DNA from: Triticum aestivum
Taxonomy: Eukaryota; Streptophyta; Magnoliopsida; Poales; Poaceae
Direction: 5' to 3'
Assembly: GCF_018294505.1 (NCBI RefSeq)
Contig: NC_057808.1
Span: forward strand, 224,457,325 to 224,521,324
Length of the DNA stretch: 64,000 nt
Below, piece by piece: positions 23,995 to 35,500 of the stretch; the first letter of the stretch is position 1, and each line of letters starts with the position of its first letter. The position numbers and the translations under genes were made by a program. The notes under the pieces were generated by a model. The model had not been told where the DNA came from. It was given only the letters and a program-made list of their open reading frames with translations, and searched no databases.

Positions 23995-24011
23995 CCCCGG
24001 TAACGGCGCTA
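23995..24011 (-). other. Decayed primer-binding site of element B
   Basis: The + strand reads CCCCGGTAACGGCGCTA where elements A and C have CCCCGGCAACGGCGCCA. Both differences are transitions. Position next to the 5' LTR at 24022 is correct. Confidence 0.7.
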
Positions 24012-24021
24012 GAAAAGAGCT

Positions 24022-26467
24022 TGATGTCTACTACGCAACTTTATTCTTGTAGACACGTGTTGGGCCTCCAAGCGCAGAGTTTTGTAGGACAGTAGCAATT
24101 TTCCCTCAAGTGGATGACCTAAGGTTTATCAATCCGTGAGAGGTGTAGGATGCAGATGGTCTCTCTCAAACGACCCTGCAACCAAATACAAGAAATCTCT
24201 TGTGTCCCCAACACACCCAATACAATGGCAAATTGTATAGGTGCACTAGTCCGGCGAAGAGATGGGGATAAAAGTGTAAAATTGATGGTAGAAATATATT
24301 TTTATGAGACAATTGCATTTTTACCCCTAGTTGGTTCCTACCCACGGGTTTTGCCCTTACTTTTCGAGCTTGCTCAGTTTTGCCCTTACCTTTTCCGTCG
24401 AGGTCCCTCGAATGCCCTTTGACCGTTTGACCGAAACTTTGAAAATTCATAACTAATTCATATGAACTCGGAAAATTGCAAATAAGATATCAAAATGTTC
24501 AGATAAACATTACCTTTATGTGCATATTATTTGCATTCAGGACAAAAGCACCCTTTAAACTACCTGAGGTAATTAATGTTATTAACATTATCAAAAATAA
24601 AAAGGTATAAATAATATTTTTTTCCATGAATAAAAAATACATGCAAAGGTAGGTGATGTTTTCTGAACATCCAGATATCTTATTTGCATTTTTCTGAGTT
24701 CGTATCATCTTGTTAAGAATGTCCTAATGACTTTGACCATTATTTGGAAACTTCATAACAAGTTGATATGAACTCAGAAAAATGCAAATAAGATATTAGG
24801 ATGTTCAGAAAACATCACCTACATTTGCATGTAATTTTTATTCATGAAAAAAATATTGTTTATACCTTTTTATTTTTAATAATGTTAATAATATTAATTA
24901 CCTCAGGTAGTTTAAAGCGTGCTTTTGTCCTGAATGCAAATGATATGCACATAAAGGTAATGTTTATCTACACATTTTGATATCTTATTTGCATTTTTTC
25001 GAGTTCATATGAATTAGTTATGAATTTTCAAAGTTTTGGTCAAACGGTCAAAGGGCATTGGAGGGACCTCAACGGAAAAAGTAAGGGCAAAACTGAGCAA
25101 GCTCGAAAAGTAAGGGCAAAACCCATGGGTAGGAACCAACTAGGGGTAAAAATGCAATTGTCCCTATTTTTATAATCTGAATAAATAAAAACAGCAAGGT
25201 AGCAAGTATTAAACGGGCACAAAAACGATGTTGCAATTCTTAAAAACAAGGCCTAGGGTCCGTAGTTTTGCTAGTGCAATCTCTCAACAGTGCTAACATA
25301 GTTGGATCATATGATTATCCCTCAAAGTGTAGTAAAGAATCACTCCCGAGTTCCTATTAGCGGAGGACAAAAGATAGGTATTGTTTGTAGGGTACGAGAC
25401 CAACTCAAAGCTATTCTTTCCGTTCGATCTATTCAAGAGTTCGTACTAAAATAACACAAAGCTATTTTTTCTGTTCGATCTATCCTAGAGTTCGTACTAG
25501 AATAACACCAAAGCAAATTCATATTCATAATACTCAAGCCACACAAAGAACTATAAAGAGACCTCGAAGTTTCTGTCGGAGAAAAACGTGCATCAACCCG
25601 TATGCATAGATTACCCCAATATCACCGCGGGAATCCGCGAGTTGAATGCCATAACATATATCAAGTGAATCAATAAGATACCCCAATTGACACCTCAAGT
25701 ATTCATACCGCAAGACATACATCATGTGTTCTCATCTCTGAATATTCAACCGACAAGACAAAACTTCGAAGGGTAAAGACTCAATTCATCACAACAAGAG
25801 TATAGAGGGGAGAAACAGCATATGATCCGACTATATTAACAAAGCCCATGATATAAATCATGAGAGAGAGAGAGATAAAACACATAGCTACTGGTACAAA
25901 CCCTCAGCCCCGAGGGTGTACTACTCCCTCCTCACCGTGGTGGCCGCCGGGATGATGAAGAAGGCCACTGGAGATGATTCCCCCCTCCGGCAGGGTGCCG
26001 GAATGGAGCTAGATTGGTTTTCGGTGGCTACAGAGCCTTGCGGTGGCAGAACTTCTGATCTAGGTTAACCCCCAAGGGTTTTGGAATATTTGGGAATTTA
26101 TAGTGCAAAGAAGGGGTACGGGAGGCCACCGAGGTGGGCACAACCCACCTGGGCGCACCAAGGGGGCCTGGCGCGCCCTGGTGGGTTGTGCCCCCTCGGG
26201 GCACCCTAGGTGCTTCTTTGGTCCATCGGGAGTTCTGGGCCATAAAAAAATCTCCGTGGAGTTTCGCGGTGTTTGGACTCCGTTTGATATTGATTTCCTG
26301 CGATGTAAAAAACAAGCAAAAAACAGCAACTAGCACTGGGCACTGGGTCAATAGGCTAGTCCCAAAAAATGATATAAAGTTGCTATAAAATGATTGTAAA
26401 ACTGCCAAGAATGATAAAATAACAGCATGAATACTTCATAAATTATTGATACGTTGGAGACGTATCA
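24022..26467 (-). repeat. 5' LTR of element B, interrupted by a MITE
   Basis: It begins TGATGTCTACTACGC and ends GACGTATCA. Removal of 24306-25173 (MITE plus one TSD copy) restores continuity with 15059-16641. Confidence 0.93.
24306..25164. mobile_element. Foldback Mutator-like MITE, 859 bp
   Basis: The two halves are inverted copies. The left end GAGACAATTGCATTTTTACC and the right end GGTAAAAATGCAATTGTCCC match over at least 50 bp with two mismatches, and the pairing continues inward to about 24715 and from about 24756, leaving a loop near 40 bp. The flanks carry an identical 9-bp TATTTTTAT at 24297-24305 and 25165-25173. A 9-bp TSD with very long inverted arms is typical of non-autonomous Mutator-like elements. 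No coding sequence. Confidence 0.9.
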
Positions 26468-26472
26468 GAGAT
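26468..26472. repeat. Target-site duplication GAGAT (right)
   Basis: Identical to 15054-15058; CACTA B sequence resumes after it. Confidence 0.93.
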
Positions 26473-26628
26473 TACCTTGACAACCAACCCAGAATTACGC
26501 AGGAAGGTGCTTTTTGCACTGTTAGTGGAGAGATACTAACGCACTGCATCAAGAGGTGACATTGTGCCTGTGGTAGCCTCGCCACCTTCAGGTGGTTGTG
26601 GCTGTTGAATCATTTGTTCCATAGCTTG
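26473..26628 (-). pseudogene. CACTA B gene, penultimate coding part (before the insertion)
   Basis: On the minus strand the exon follows ACTTTCAG| and reads QAMEQMIQQPQPPEGG..., then continues in frame across the element B insertion into 15053-14819. An in-frame TAG at 26536-26538 follows a CGT codon; a CAG-to-TAG change is the simplest origin. Gln/Pro-rich linkers before a coiled coil are common in this protein class. Confidence 0.6.
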
Positions 26629-26639
26629 CTGAAAGTTTG

Positions 26640-27150
26640 AACTTGTAGATTAGTGTACCAGATAAGTTACTAATGAGACAAAAACAAACAAAGTAAGTTT
26701 CACGTTTATATATAACTTTTTTGGTCAACTACTGTAATACATTACCATGTATTATAGTGCCAACTACATAATAAAATCACTTTCGGAACATATGTCCATG
26801 TAGCATGCCTACTGTATTGTCCATTTCCTCTCATTCGTTGACATCTAAGGATAAAGAGACATGGTTTAAAGTAGGATGAACATAGTATGACATCATTCAT
26901 ATCATGGGCAAATAGATATAGAACAAACAGGTTATTGTATCATTGTGTGCGCACGTGAACATCACAACTAGATTACAGATCAAGACCAAAAGAACATCCT
27001 TCATCTCTTTTAAACCATGTAAGGTGAAATGATACGTTAAGACAACTGTGTATAAAAGTGAATAGATTAACTGACATTGGCTGCCAACCAAGCTGTTAAA
27101 TTAACACATCACAGTACCAATCAGTTCAAAGGCGGGAGGAGTAAGGACTT
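26640..27150 (-). other. Intron-like DNA of the CACTA B gene
   Basis: A/T-rich DNA with no open frame of note and no element boundaries. It lies between two coding exons. Confidence 0.4.
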
Positions 27151-27152
27151 AC

Positions 27153-28062
27153 AACAGCGGCTTGAACTGGTGTGCTCATGCCCTTCATCTTGCTGGTGTG
27201 GCAATCCTTGAAGATTTGCACTGCATTCGGTTCGGGTTCTTTTTGGTCCACACGGGCTTCCTCTGTATTTGGAACAAGTCAATATAGATACGATAATATG
27301 GCACGGAAAAAAGAAGGAACCAGAAGCTATTTACAAGAGCCTCGCAGTGTGCAATATAGCTACGAGATCCTGTTGTTTGTTGGAATTTCACTTCAGAACA
27401 GTTGGTCTTGTTCTTCAAACAGTTAGCCTAGAAGAAGATACACTTGTAAGGCACATACATAAATACAAGTTCAATATGTGGTCTGATCAAATACATATAC
27501 CCTACCCGATACTTTGGATCAGACCAGTGTTTAACAATGGTTGTCTAGTCTTCATCTGTAATATATTCCACTGGAGATGTTTGGGCGATTTCATTGTTAG
27601 CCTTGCCTTCAAAGTGAGATTTTATAAGGTGGTACCGATACTGTCGCAAAGCAGACTGAAAAACATGAGTGCATGCTTGTTTAGTTGCATCATCTTTCGG
27701 ATCCAACTTGAACCTCATCTGTTGAAAAAAGAATGTGAGTCTTATTAGGAGGAAGCTAGAAAGTATGGGACAAAGAAGACAATATTACAAATTGCGATGA
27801 ATAACATTACTTACGGATAAATGGTCAAGGAAGGTGTTAAACTGGGTATTGTCTTTCTCATTCCTGTACTGGATCCACGTTGGGAGGATACGTGCATGAC
27901 ACCTAACGACAATGGCTGCCTCTGATACTAACTTGGCTGACTCTGTAGCATCACGTGGCCTTTTTAAACCTGCCTCAAAATGGATCTCCATTCTTCCTCC
28001 TTTAGATTTTGTTAATCTGTCAAGCATTATCCCTGATGTCTGTTTCCGCTTGCACCGTGGTG
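27153..28062 (-). pseudogene. CACTA B transposase-associated core (Ptta/En/Spm, Transposase_24-like), four exons
   Basis: Minus-strand exons with AG/GT borders are 27815-28062, 27506-27718, 27335-27427 and 27153-27262. They encode, in order, a segment ending FNTFLDHLS with WIQYRNEKDN; MRFKLDPKDDATKQACTHVF...ITDED and KHWSDPKYR; ANCLKNKTNCSEVKFQQTTG with GSRSYIAHCEAL; and EPEPNAVQIFKDCHTSKMKG. The series W-x-D/S-P-K followed by KNK-x9-TTGS and then the F-K/E-x-CHTSK-x-KG block is characteristic, from my knowledge, of the plant transposase family found with En/Spm elements. The second exon has TAG at 27545-27547 where a Trp is expected (TGG-to-TAG). It is therefore a dead copy. These proteins are thought to bind CACTA ends; the catalytic TnpD-type protein is absent here. 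Confidence 0.7.
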
Positions 28063-28158
28063 CTAGTTCAACAACGAATATGGAAAGTGTTAGTGCACAT
28101 CAAACTGTGAGAGTACATATAAAGGAGCATGCAACTGCAACTTGACTCGGTCAGGTAC

Positions 28159-28496
28159 CGTCTTGGTGTTGATGCTCATGAGGTTCATCTGATCTTGCCA
28201 AGTCATGTTGTGTCAGCAGTGCTTCGGAAGTAGTGTTAGGTGTGAAGGCAGCTTGGGAACTGGCCAGTTCCGGAGCAAACGAACGAGTAACTCATTGAGA
28301 TGCTGGTACAGTTGAAGTGGATGCTGCAGCTGGTGGAGCAGGTGATACTGTGTTTGTAGATTTAGCCGATGGACTTTGACCTTCTACTGCACTATAAGTA
28401 CCAGCAGAATCTCGAGGGCAAATCCTTTTCCATTTCACCCGACGAGTAACACCATTCCCTACTATATTATTTTTCTTGCTCTTTTTTGACTTTGCC
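28159..28496 (-). pseudogene. CACTA B gene, Ser/Pro/Ala-rich exon
   Basis: The minus-strand frame starts AKSKKSKKNN and runs through a basic patch into a low-complexity tract (SPAPPAAASTSTVPASQ). It is then stopped by TGA at 28292-28294 but stays open afterwards (VTRSFAPELASSQAAF...) to a donor at about 28158, so a CGA-to-TGA change is likely. It is the member of the exon array that lies closest to the conserved core. Confidence 0.5.
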
Positions 28497-30688
28497 ATGT
28501 CAAGCCATACCCACAGCACAAAAGAATAAAATATCTCTTCAGAACTCATTGATGCATGATAAGACAAGCTATACTTTTATGTAAGACAACCGTATGAGGA
28601 TGGAATATGTAAGAAAAACTGGACGACGTGACATATTCACAGCTACGATGTGTAAACTAAGCAGAAGGATTTTCAAGAAAATAGAAGTAATGCAAGCTAG
28701 ACACCATATGAAATATGCAAGCAATATCACTCTACCAAGTTAAAAGTGTCTTGTCATAAGTGGCATTTCGAAAAATTAGAAGCAATACAACATAGAAATC
28801 AATGCAAGATGCAACCACTATCAAACTGCCATGTTAAAAGCGTCCAATCATGAGTGTCTGATGCGGGATACACAACAACAGTACTTTGATGTAAGAACAT
28901 GGTATGATAGATAGATGCAGTGTATTCTAGACACAGAAAGGCATGTCATATGCACATGTATAACGTATAAACTCAGCAGGTGAAATTTAATCAAAATAGA
29001 AGAAATACATGCTAGACAACATATGCAACATGAAACCAATTATCACACTGTCAACTTAGAGCAAGCACCTGCGATGGTGGAGTACGGGAGATGAACTCAT
29101 CATGTAGACTTGGGACTTCAACTTCATTAGCAGTAGCAGTGGAAAATCTAGAGAGTCTCTGTTTGCGTCGGTCCGGAGGACCACCAACATCCCCTAACTT
29201 ACTCTTTTCCTTCCTATTTTCTGATATTGCCTTATGAAGTCAAAACCACAAGAAGATGAATAAAATTAGCTCTGCATAACTGGTTGATGCATGATACAGA
29301 CGAACACTACTTTGATGTAAGGCAAGCGCAGGATAGGAGGATGGAATATATACAAAAAAGACAGCATTGCATATTCACACGTACGATAGGAGGATGGAAT
29401 ATGTATGAAAAACAGTAAGCAGAAGGCGTTTCAACAAAATTAGAAGAAATGAAAGCTAGGCACCATATGAACATGCAACCAATATCACTCTATCAGGTAA
29501 AAAGTGTCTCGTCGTAAGTGCCATTTCAAGAAATTAGAAGCAGTACAAGCTAGAAGACAATGCAAGATGCAACCTACATCACACTCCCAAGTTAAATGTG
29601 TCTTATGGGTAAGTGATCGTTGCAGGTATAAGTTGTAAGCTACGCAGATGCAATTCAACAAAATCAGAAGCAATACAAACTAGACATCATACGGAACACG
29701 CAACCACATATAACAGTTCCAAGTTAGAGCAAGCACCTGTGATGGTGGAGTAGGGGAGATGTGCTCATCATCTACACGTATGTTCTAGAAACAGGAACAT
29801 GTGTCATATTCATAGGCATTATGTGTAAAGTAAGCAGATGCAATTCAACAAAGTTAGAAGCAATACAAGCTAGACATCATATGCAACATGGAACCACATA
29901 TAATAGTGCCAAGTTAGAGCAAGCACCTGTGATGGTGGAGTAGGGGAGATGTGCTCATCATCTACACAACTACGTTGACTGTCCAGCCTTATGTTGTCTT
30001 ACGAATCTTGTTGGGAGGATGGCGGAGTAGAATCTATAGAGGCCCTCTGTTTGAGTTGCTCCGAAGGACCACCATCATCCACTGTCGGACTAATTTCCTT
30101 CAGTTGTATTGATTTTGCATTGTGAAGTCAAACGGATAAGAAAAAGGAATAAAATTTGCTCTTCAGAACTCATTCATGCATGATACTGACGAACACTACT
30201 CGAATGAAAGGAAACACATGATACGAGGATGGAATATGTACGAAAAATAGGACGGCATGGCATATTCACACCTATGATGTGGTAACTAAGCAGAAGGCAT
30301 TTCAACAAATTAGAAGCACTACAAGCTAGACACCATATGAAATATGCAACCAATATCACTTTGCCAAGTTCAAACTATCTGGCGTTTCGACAAATTAGAA
30401 GCAGTACATGCTAGAAATCATATGCAAGACACAACCAATATCACAGTGGCAACTTAAAGGTGCCTTAACATAAGTGACTGATGCGGGATATGCAAGAACA
30501 GTAGTCTGATGTAAGAACATGGTGTGATCAGATATAGTATGTTCTAGAAACAGGACCACGTGTCATATTCATAGGCATTATGTGTAAAGTAAGCAGATGC
30601 AATTCAACAAAGTTAGAAGCAATACAAGCTAGACATCATAGGCAACATGCAACCACATATAATAGTGCCAAGTTAGAGCAAGCACCTG

Positions 30689-30886
30689 TGATGGTGGAGT
30701 AGGGGAGATGTGCTCATCATCTACATAGCTACATTGACTGTCTAGCCTTGCGTTGTCTTGCGAATCTTGTTGGGAGGATGGCGGAGTAGAATCTGTAGAG
30801 ACCCTCTGTTTCAGTTGCTCGGAAGGACCACCATCATCCAATACCTTGCCAATTTCCTTCCGCTTTATTGATTTTGCATTGTGAGG
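30689..30886 (-). pseudogene. Representative duplicated exon (best preserved)
   Basis: The minus-strand frame is open for 66 codons, from AKSIKRKEIGKVL through DDGGPSEQLKQRVSTDS to DEHISPTPPSQ before GTGCTTGC. It is Ser/Pro/Gln/Asp-rich and probably disordered. The sister exon at 29928-30126 is nearly identical. The acceptor reads ACAATG in place of ACAAG seen in the copies at 31.6 kb and 32.7 kb. Confidence 0.5.
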
Positions 30887-33628
30887 TCAAACCGACAAGA
30901 AAAAGGAATAAAATTTGCTCTTCAGAACTCATTCATGCATGATACTCACGAACACTACTATGATGAAAGGCAAAGTCATGATACGAGGATGGAATATGTA
31001 TGAAAAACTGGACGGCTTGACATATTCACACCTATGATGTGGTAACTAAGCAGAAGGCACTTCAACAAATTAGAAGCACTGCAAGCTAGACACCATATGG
31101 AAGGTGCAATCAATATCACTCTGCCAAGTTAAAACTGTCTCGTCATAGGTGGCGTTCATCAAACTAGAAGCACTACATGCTAGAAATCATATTCAAGATG
31201 CAAACCAACATCACACTGCCAACTTAAAGGTGTCCCATCATAAGTGACTGATGCAGGATACACAAGAAGAGTAGTTTCATGTAAGAACATGGTGTGATAG
31301 ACAGATATAGTATGTACCAAAAACAGGAAAGCGTGTCATATTCACACGTATCATGTGTAAGCTAAGCAGATGTAGTTTACACTAATTAGAAGCAATACAA
31401 GCTAGACACCATATGCAACATGCAACCAGATATCACACTGCCAAGTTAGAGCAAGCACCTTGGATGGTGGAGTAGGGGAGCAGAGACTTGGAACTTGTAA
31501 TGCACTAGCAGTACAAGGAGAATCCGTACAGATGCTCCGTTTACGTTGATGCAGAGGACCACCATCATCGCCTTCCTTACTCTTTTCCTTCCTCTTTTTT
31601 GGTTTTGCCTTGTCAAGTCAAACCCACAAGAAAAAGGAATAAAATTTGCTCTTCAGAACTCATTGATGCATGATACTGACGAACACTACTTTCATGTAAG
31701 GCAGCCGCATGATAGGAGGATGGAATATGTATGAAAAACAGGACGACATGACATATTGACATGTATGATGTATAAAGTGTAAACTAAGCACAAGGTGTTT
31801 GAACTAGTTAGAAGCAATGCAAGCTAGAAACCATATGAAAGATGAAACCAATATCACTCTGCCAAATTAAAAGGGTGGCCTAACAAATGTATTTGACCAA
31901 ATTAGAAGCAATACATGGCAACATGCTAGAAATAATATGCAATATGCAACGAATAAAGGTGTCTCATCGTAAGTGATTGATGCAGGATACAAAAGAGAGG
32001 TAGTTTCATGTAAGAACATGGTTAACACATAGATGTAGTGTGTACCAAAAATAGGAAGGCATGTCATATTCACAGGTATAATGTGTAAACTAAGCAGATG
32101 CAATTTACCCTAATTAGAAGCATTACAAGCTAGACACCGTATGCAACATGCAACCACATATCACACTGCGAAGTTAGAGCAAGCACCCGCGATGGTGGTG
32201 TAGGGGAAGTGCGGTCTTCAAGTATAGAGCTACGTTCAATATCTTCATTTAGGCTTGCTGTTTCTTGAGAATCATGTGGAGAGGATGAAACTGCACTCTT
32301 TATAAGAGTAGCGCATCTCATACTAACCCACGGGCGTGACTGTCTCATCATAAGCGATAGATGCAGGATACACAAGAACAGTAGTTTGATGTAAGAACAT
32401 GGTGTGATAGGCAGATGTAGTATGTACCAAAAACAGGAAGGCGTGTCATATTCACATGTATAATGTGTAAGCTAAGGAGATGCAATTTAACAAATTAGGA
32501 GCAATACAAGCTAGGCACCATATGCAACATGCAACCAGATATCACACTGCCATGTTAGAGCAAGCACCTGGGGTTGTGGAGTAGGGGAGATGAGATTTGG
32601 AACTTGCACTGCAGTAGGAGTAGCAGGAGAATCTGCAGAGATCATCTGTTTCGGTTGCTCCAGAGGACCACCATCATTCCGTGCCTTCGTCCTTTTAGAT
32701 TTTGCCTTGTCAAGTAAACACACAAGAAAAAGGAATGAAATTCGCACTTCCAAATTCGTTGATGCATGATACTGACGAACACAACTTTTATGTATGGCAA
32801 CCACATTGTAGGAGGATGGAATATGTACGAAAAACGCTAAGCAGAAGGCATTTCAACAAATTGGAAGCAATGCAATCCAGACACCATATGAAAGATCCAA
32901 CCAAAATCACTCTACCAAGTTAGATGTGTCTCATTATAAGTGGCACTTCAACAAATTAGAGGCAATACATGTTTGAAATGATATGCAAGATGCAACCAAT
33001 ATTACACTGTCAACTTGAAGGTGTCTCGTCAGAAGTGATTGATGAGGGATACACAAGAAAAGTAGTTTGATGTAAGAACATGGTTAATAGAAAGACGTAG
33101 TATGTACCAAAAACAGGAAGGCATGTCATATTCACAGGTATAATGTGTTAACTAAGCAGATGCAATTTACCCCAATTAGAAGCATTACAAGGTAGACACC
33201 ATATGCAACATGCAACCACACATTACATTGCCAAGTACGAGCAAGCACCTGCGATGGTGGTGTAGGGGAATTGCGGTCATCAACTAGAGAGCTATATTGA
33301 CTATCTTCATTTAGCCTTGCTGTTTCTTGAGAATCATGTGGGGAGGATGACACTGCACTCTTTAACGAGTAGTGCGTCTCACAGTAACCCATTGGGGTGA
33401 CTGTCTCATCATAAGTGATTGATGAGGGATACAAAAGAGCATTTGTTTGATGTACGAACATGGTTAATAGACATATGTAGTATGTATCAAAAACATGAAT
33501 GCATGTCATTATCAAAGGTATAATGTGTAAAGTAAGCATATGCAATTTAACCAGATTGGAAGCAATACAAGCTAGACACCATATGCAACATGCAACCACA
33601 TTTGACAGCGCGAAGTTAAAGCAAGCAC

Positions 33629-33797
33629 CTAGGATGGTTGTGTGTGGAAATTGAGATCATCAACTGCAGAGCTACGTTTACTGTCTCCATCTGCTGACAC
33701 TACACCCTTTAGAGCGCTGAAACGCTTAGTGCTTATCTTCGAATTACACTGGAGTGACTTCTGTCTTTTCTTTTGTGTATTCATCAACACGGCGTCA
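33629..33797 (-). pseudogene. First exon of the array, divergent
   Basis: It reads VLMNTQKKRQKS... on the minus strand, then a Ser/Asp-rich stretch, and ends HTQPS followed by TAG|GTGCTTGC, where the other copies have CAG|GTGCTTGC (33629-33631). This again suggests CAG-to-TAG. It may be the original upstream exon from which the others derive. Confidence 0.45.
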
Positions 33798-33999
33798 CGG
33801 TCTAAAATACCCATGCATAAAAAAACAATAGTGTGAGTATGGGTGAAGTGTGTGCACAAGTAGAACAGTGTAAAAGTAGCAGATAGCAGGTCGGTGATAA
33901 ATAAATGACGGGAGACATATGATAGCTCTACAATATGCATGACACACGAAATTACTAGATTCTAGGATTTTGAAATATGAGCACAGGGATGGCTGGGAA

Positions 34000-35500
34000 A
34001 TGCAGATGCTCCTCCAGCACACCACAAGGTGTGGTCCTATGAAAATAACAGTCGACTGAAAACAAATAGGTCAGTCCATTTTTTCTGCACCGTCTGATGT
34101 ACAAAGAACGGGCAGATCGCCTTCATCTACCTCCAGCCAGTCAGTGTTGACGATCTTCCTCGAAACGCCAGCGACCACCGGCCTAGTCCCTGCCTCCGCC
34201 CTCCCCTCGACCTCACCGCACCGCCATGCTTGGAACCGCCCCCGGCCATCCCTTCAAGCCCCGCCGACCTCCAGATCGGGTGCAAGCAGCTCCTGCACCC
34301 CACACCCCTATGATACACACCGACGCGCTGCTTCCCCGGCGAATAGGCAGACTAGGTGCTCCGCGCGCCTAAGCATTTGCTGCTTCTTTTAATTGCGATT
34401 CAACTGACCCTGAATTGAAATCCAGGTGGGCTACTAAACTCTAGCCAAGGTGAAATAGTAAATGGGAGGAAACCTTGTACATTTAGTATAACAAAGAAGA
34501 TGCAGTAAGAAGCGCTCAACTAGTTTCTTTCGTGCGATGAATATGATGTGAGCAAAGTTGTAGGATTTGCACGAATAAGGGAAGAGGGCTACCTCTTTCT
34601 ACTGGTAGTGTTGTGTCCTCCTTCTGTTTTTCCAACGATCTTCTTGTGGTTCGTTAGAAACGAGAAGTTGTGGAGGACGGTGGAGCCTTGGACGAACCCA
34701 TGGCCAAGTTGTTGAGTGTGGTGCGGTGGCCGTCTGTCGGCGGCGGGGAACCAGATCCGAGGCGGCGAACAACGGCGTAGCGGGAACAACTCTGGTGCAG
34801 TGGACGGTTGCGACAGTGGAGTGGCAGTGGTGAGGCGCAGGACCGTGTGGTCGAAGTGGTTCTGGTACGGCGCACGTTGGTGTCGGTGTCATGGAGGCAG
34901 CTCTGCCTCGGCTTCAGTTGCTAAGTCCGTGAGGATGTTGCGGTTGTGGTTGCATTGGACGACGACGTCAGGGTACCGGCTCCGTCATGATGGAGGAGGG
35001 CGGTGGTGGATTGGGCGCGATGGGGTGGAGGACGGAGGAGGCTGGGGTTTCGCGGCTGGTGGAGAGGGCGTTTTGGCGTCCACGGAGTATGAATGGGGAA
35101 ACAGATGGAGGGGGAACTAAGGGGGAACAATGTTTCGGTTTGGGACGCGCTTGTTTGAAATTTGGGGAAAGTTACAAACTTTGCTCCCATCTAAAATTTC
35201 AGACATATTGCGGGTTGGGGGTAGGACAATAATCTCAGGTGTCCGAAATGGTGGGCGGGATAGATTTCGGCCGAGCACATGGGTGTTTAGGCACCCACGG
35301 CATATGAATGCTTCTCGGAGGCAGGTCGAGACTGGCGTCTTGGTGAAGTTACAAACCTACCCCGGTTTAGACCTTTGGACATCCGGACGATAGACTACAC
35401 GGGCCAGAGTCAGGACAGTAATTTCCAACCACCAAACATTAGTCTCGTGCGGTTTCGGGTGACCAGAGGCTTATTTGGCGCTTCGTTCAGTATTTGGGAG
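34000..35500 (-). other. Putative 5' region of the CACTA B gene
   Basis: GC-rich DNA with Pro/Arg-rich frames on both strands, including minus-strand 34599-34892. The position upstream of the first array exon and the sharp change in composition suit a promoter, leader and first exon, but I cannot choose a start. The stretch 35130-35420 (GGGGAAAGTTACAAACTTTG, then GAAGTTACAAACCTACCCC) holds two diverged copies of a short motif. Confidence 0.3.

Larger units (their letters stand above)
15059..26467 (-). mobile_element. LTR retrotransposon B (Gypsy-type, complete with TSD, non-autonomous)
   Basis: It runs from TGATGTCTACTACGC to GACGTATCA, flanked by GAGAT. LTRs are 15059-16641 and 24022-26467; the second is enlarged by an 859-bp MITE plus its 9-bp TSD, so the true LTR length is about 1.58 kb in both. 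The PPT lies inside the left LTR and the PBS inside the right LTR, so the element is read on the minus strand. The internal domain holds a broken acidic/CCHC ORF and a 2.6-kb solo LTR insertion. No reverse transcriptase or integrase was seen. Its LTR is related to that of element A. Confidence 0.93.
28560..33800 (-). repeat. Array of duplicated exon-plus-intron units in the CACTA B gene
   Basis: The string GCAAGCACC, the complement of a splice donor (AG|GTGCTTGC), occurs at about 29061, 29731, 29921, 30681, 31451, 32181, 32561, 33241 and 33621. Each is followed on + strand by GATGGTGG-type sequence, which encodes an exon ending [ST]PTPPSQ or similar on the minus strand. Exons of about 160-200 bp contain a basic start (AKSxKRKE), a GGP-x-EQ-x-KQR block and a Ser/Thr/Pro tail. 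Introns also repeat (AGAAGCAATACAAGCTAGAC, CATATGCAACATGCAACCA). Spacing is mainly 670-770 bp, with short 190- and 380-bp units. Several acceptors have lost the AG, so many exons are probably skipped. Confidence 0.75.
13248..35500 (-). mobile_element. CACTA transposon B (En/Spm type), nested insertions inside
   Basis: It begins with the terminus CACTACAAAAAAAATAC at 13248, followed by an inverted pair of subterminal motifs (ACTTCCGTGATGATA at 13265 and its complement near 13400) and a long subterminal array of GGCC-containing repeats. The internal gene is read on the minus strand, so 13248 is the 3' end of the element. Host DNA resumes somewhere after 35.4 kb. I could not find the complementary right terminus, so the right boundary is an estimate. 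No TnpD-type main transposase is seen. Retrotransposon B (15059-26467) accounts for 11.4 kb of the length. Confidence 0.7.

Noticed and set aside
29061..33790. CRISPR-like or satellite array, because of regular short motifs
   Set aside because: The repeats are 190-770 bp apart with diverged units and carry exon and splice-site structure. It is a eukaryotic TE and not CRISPR.
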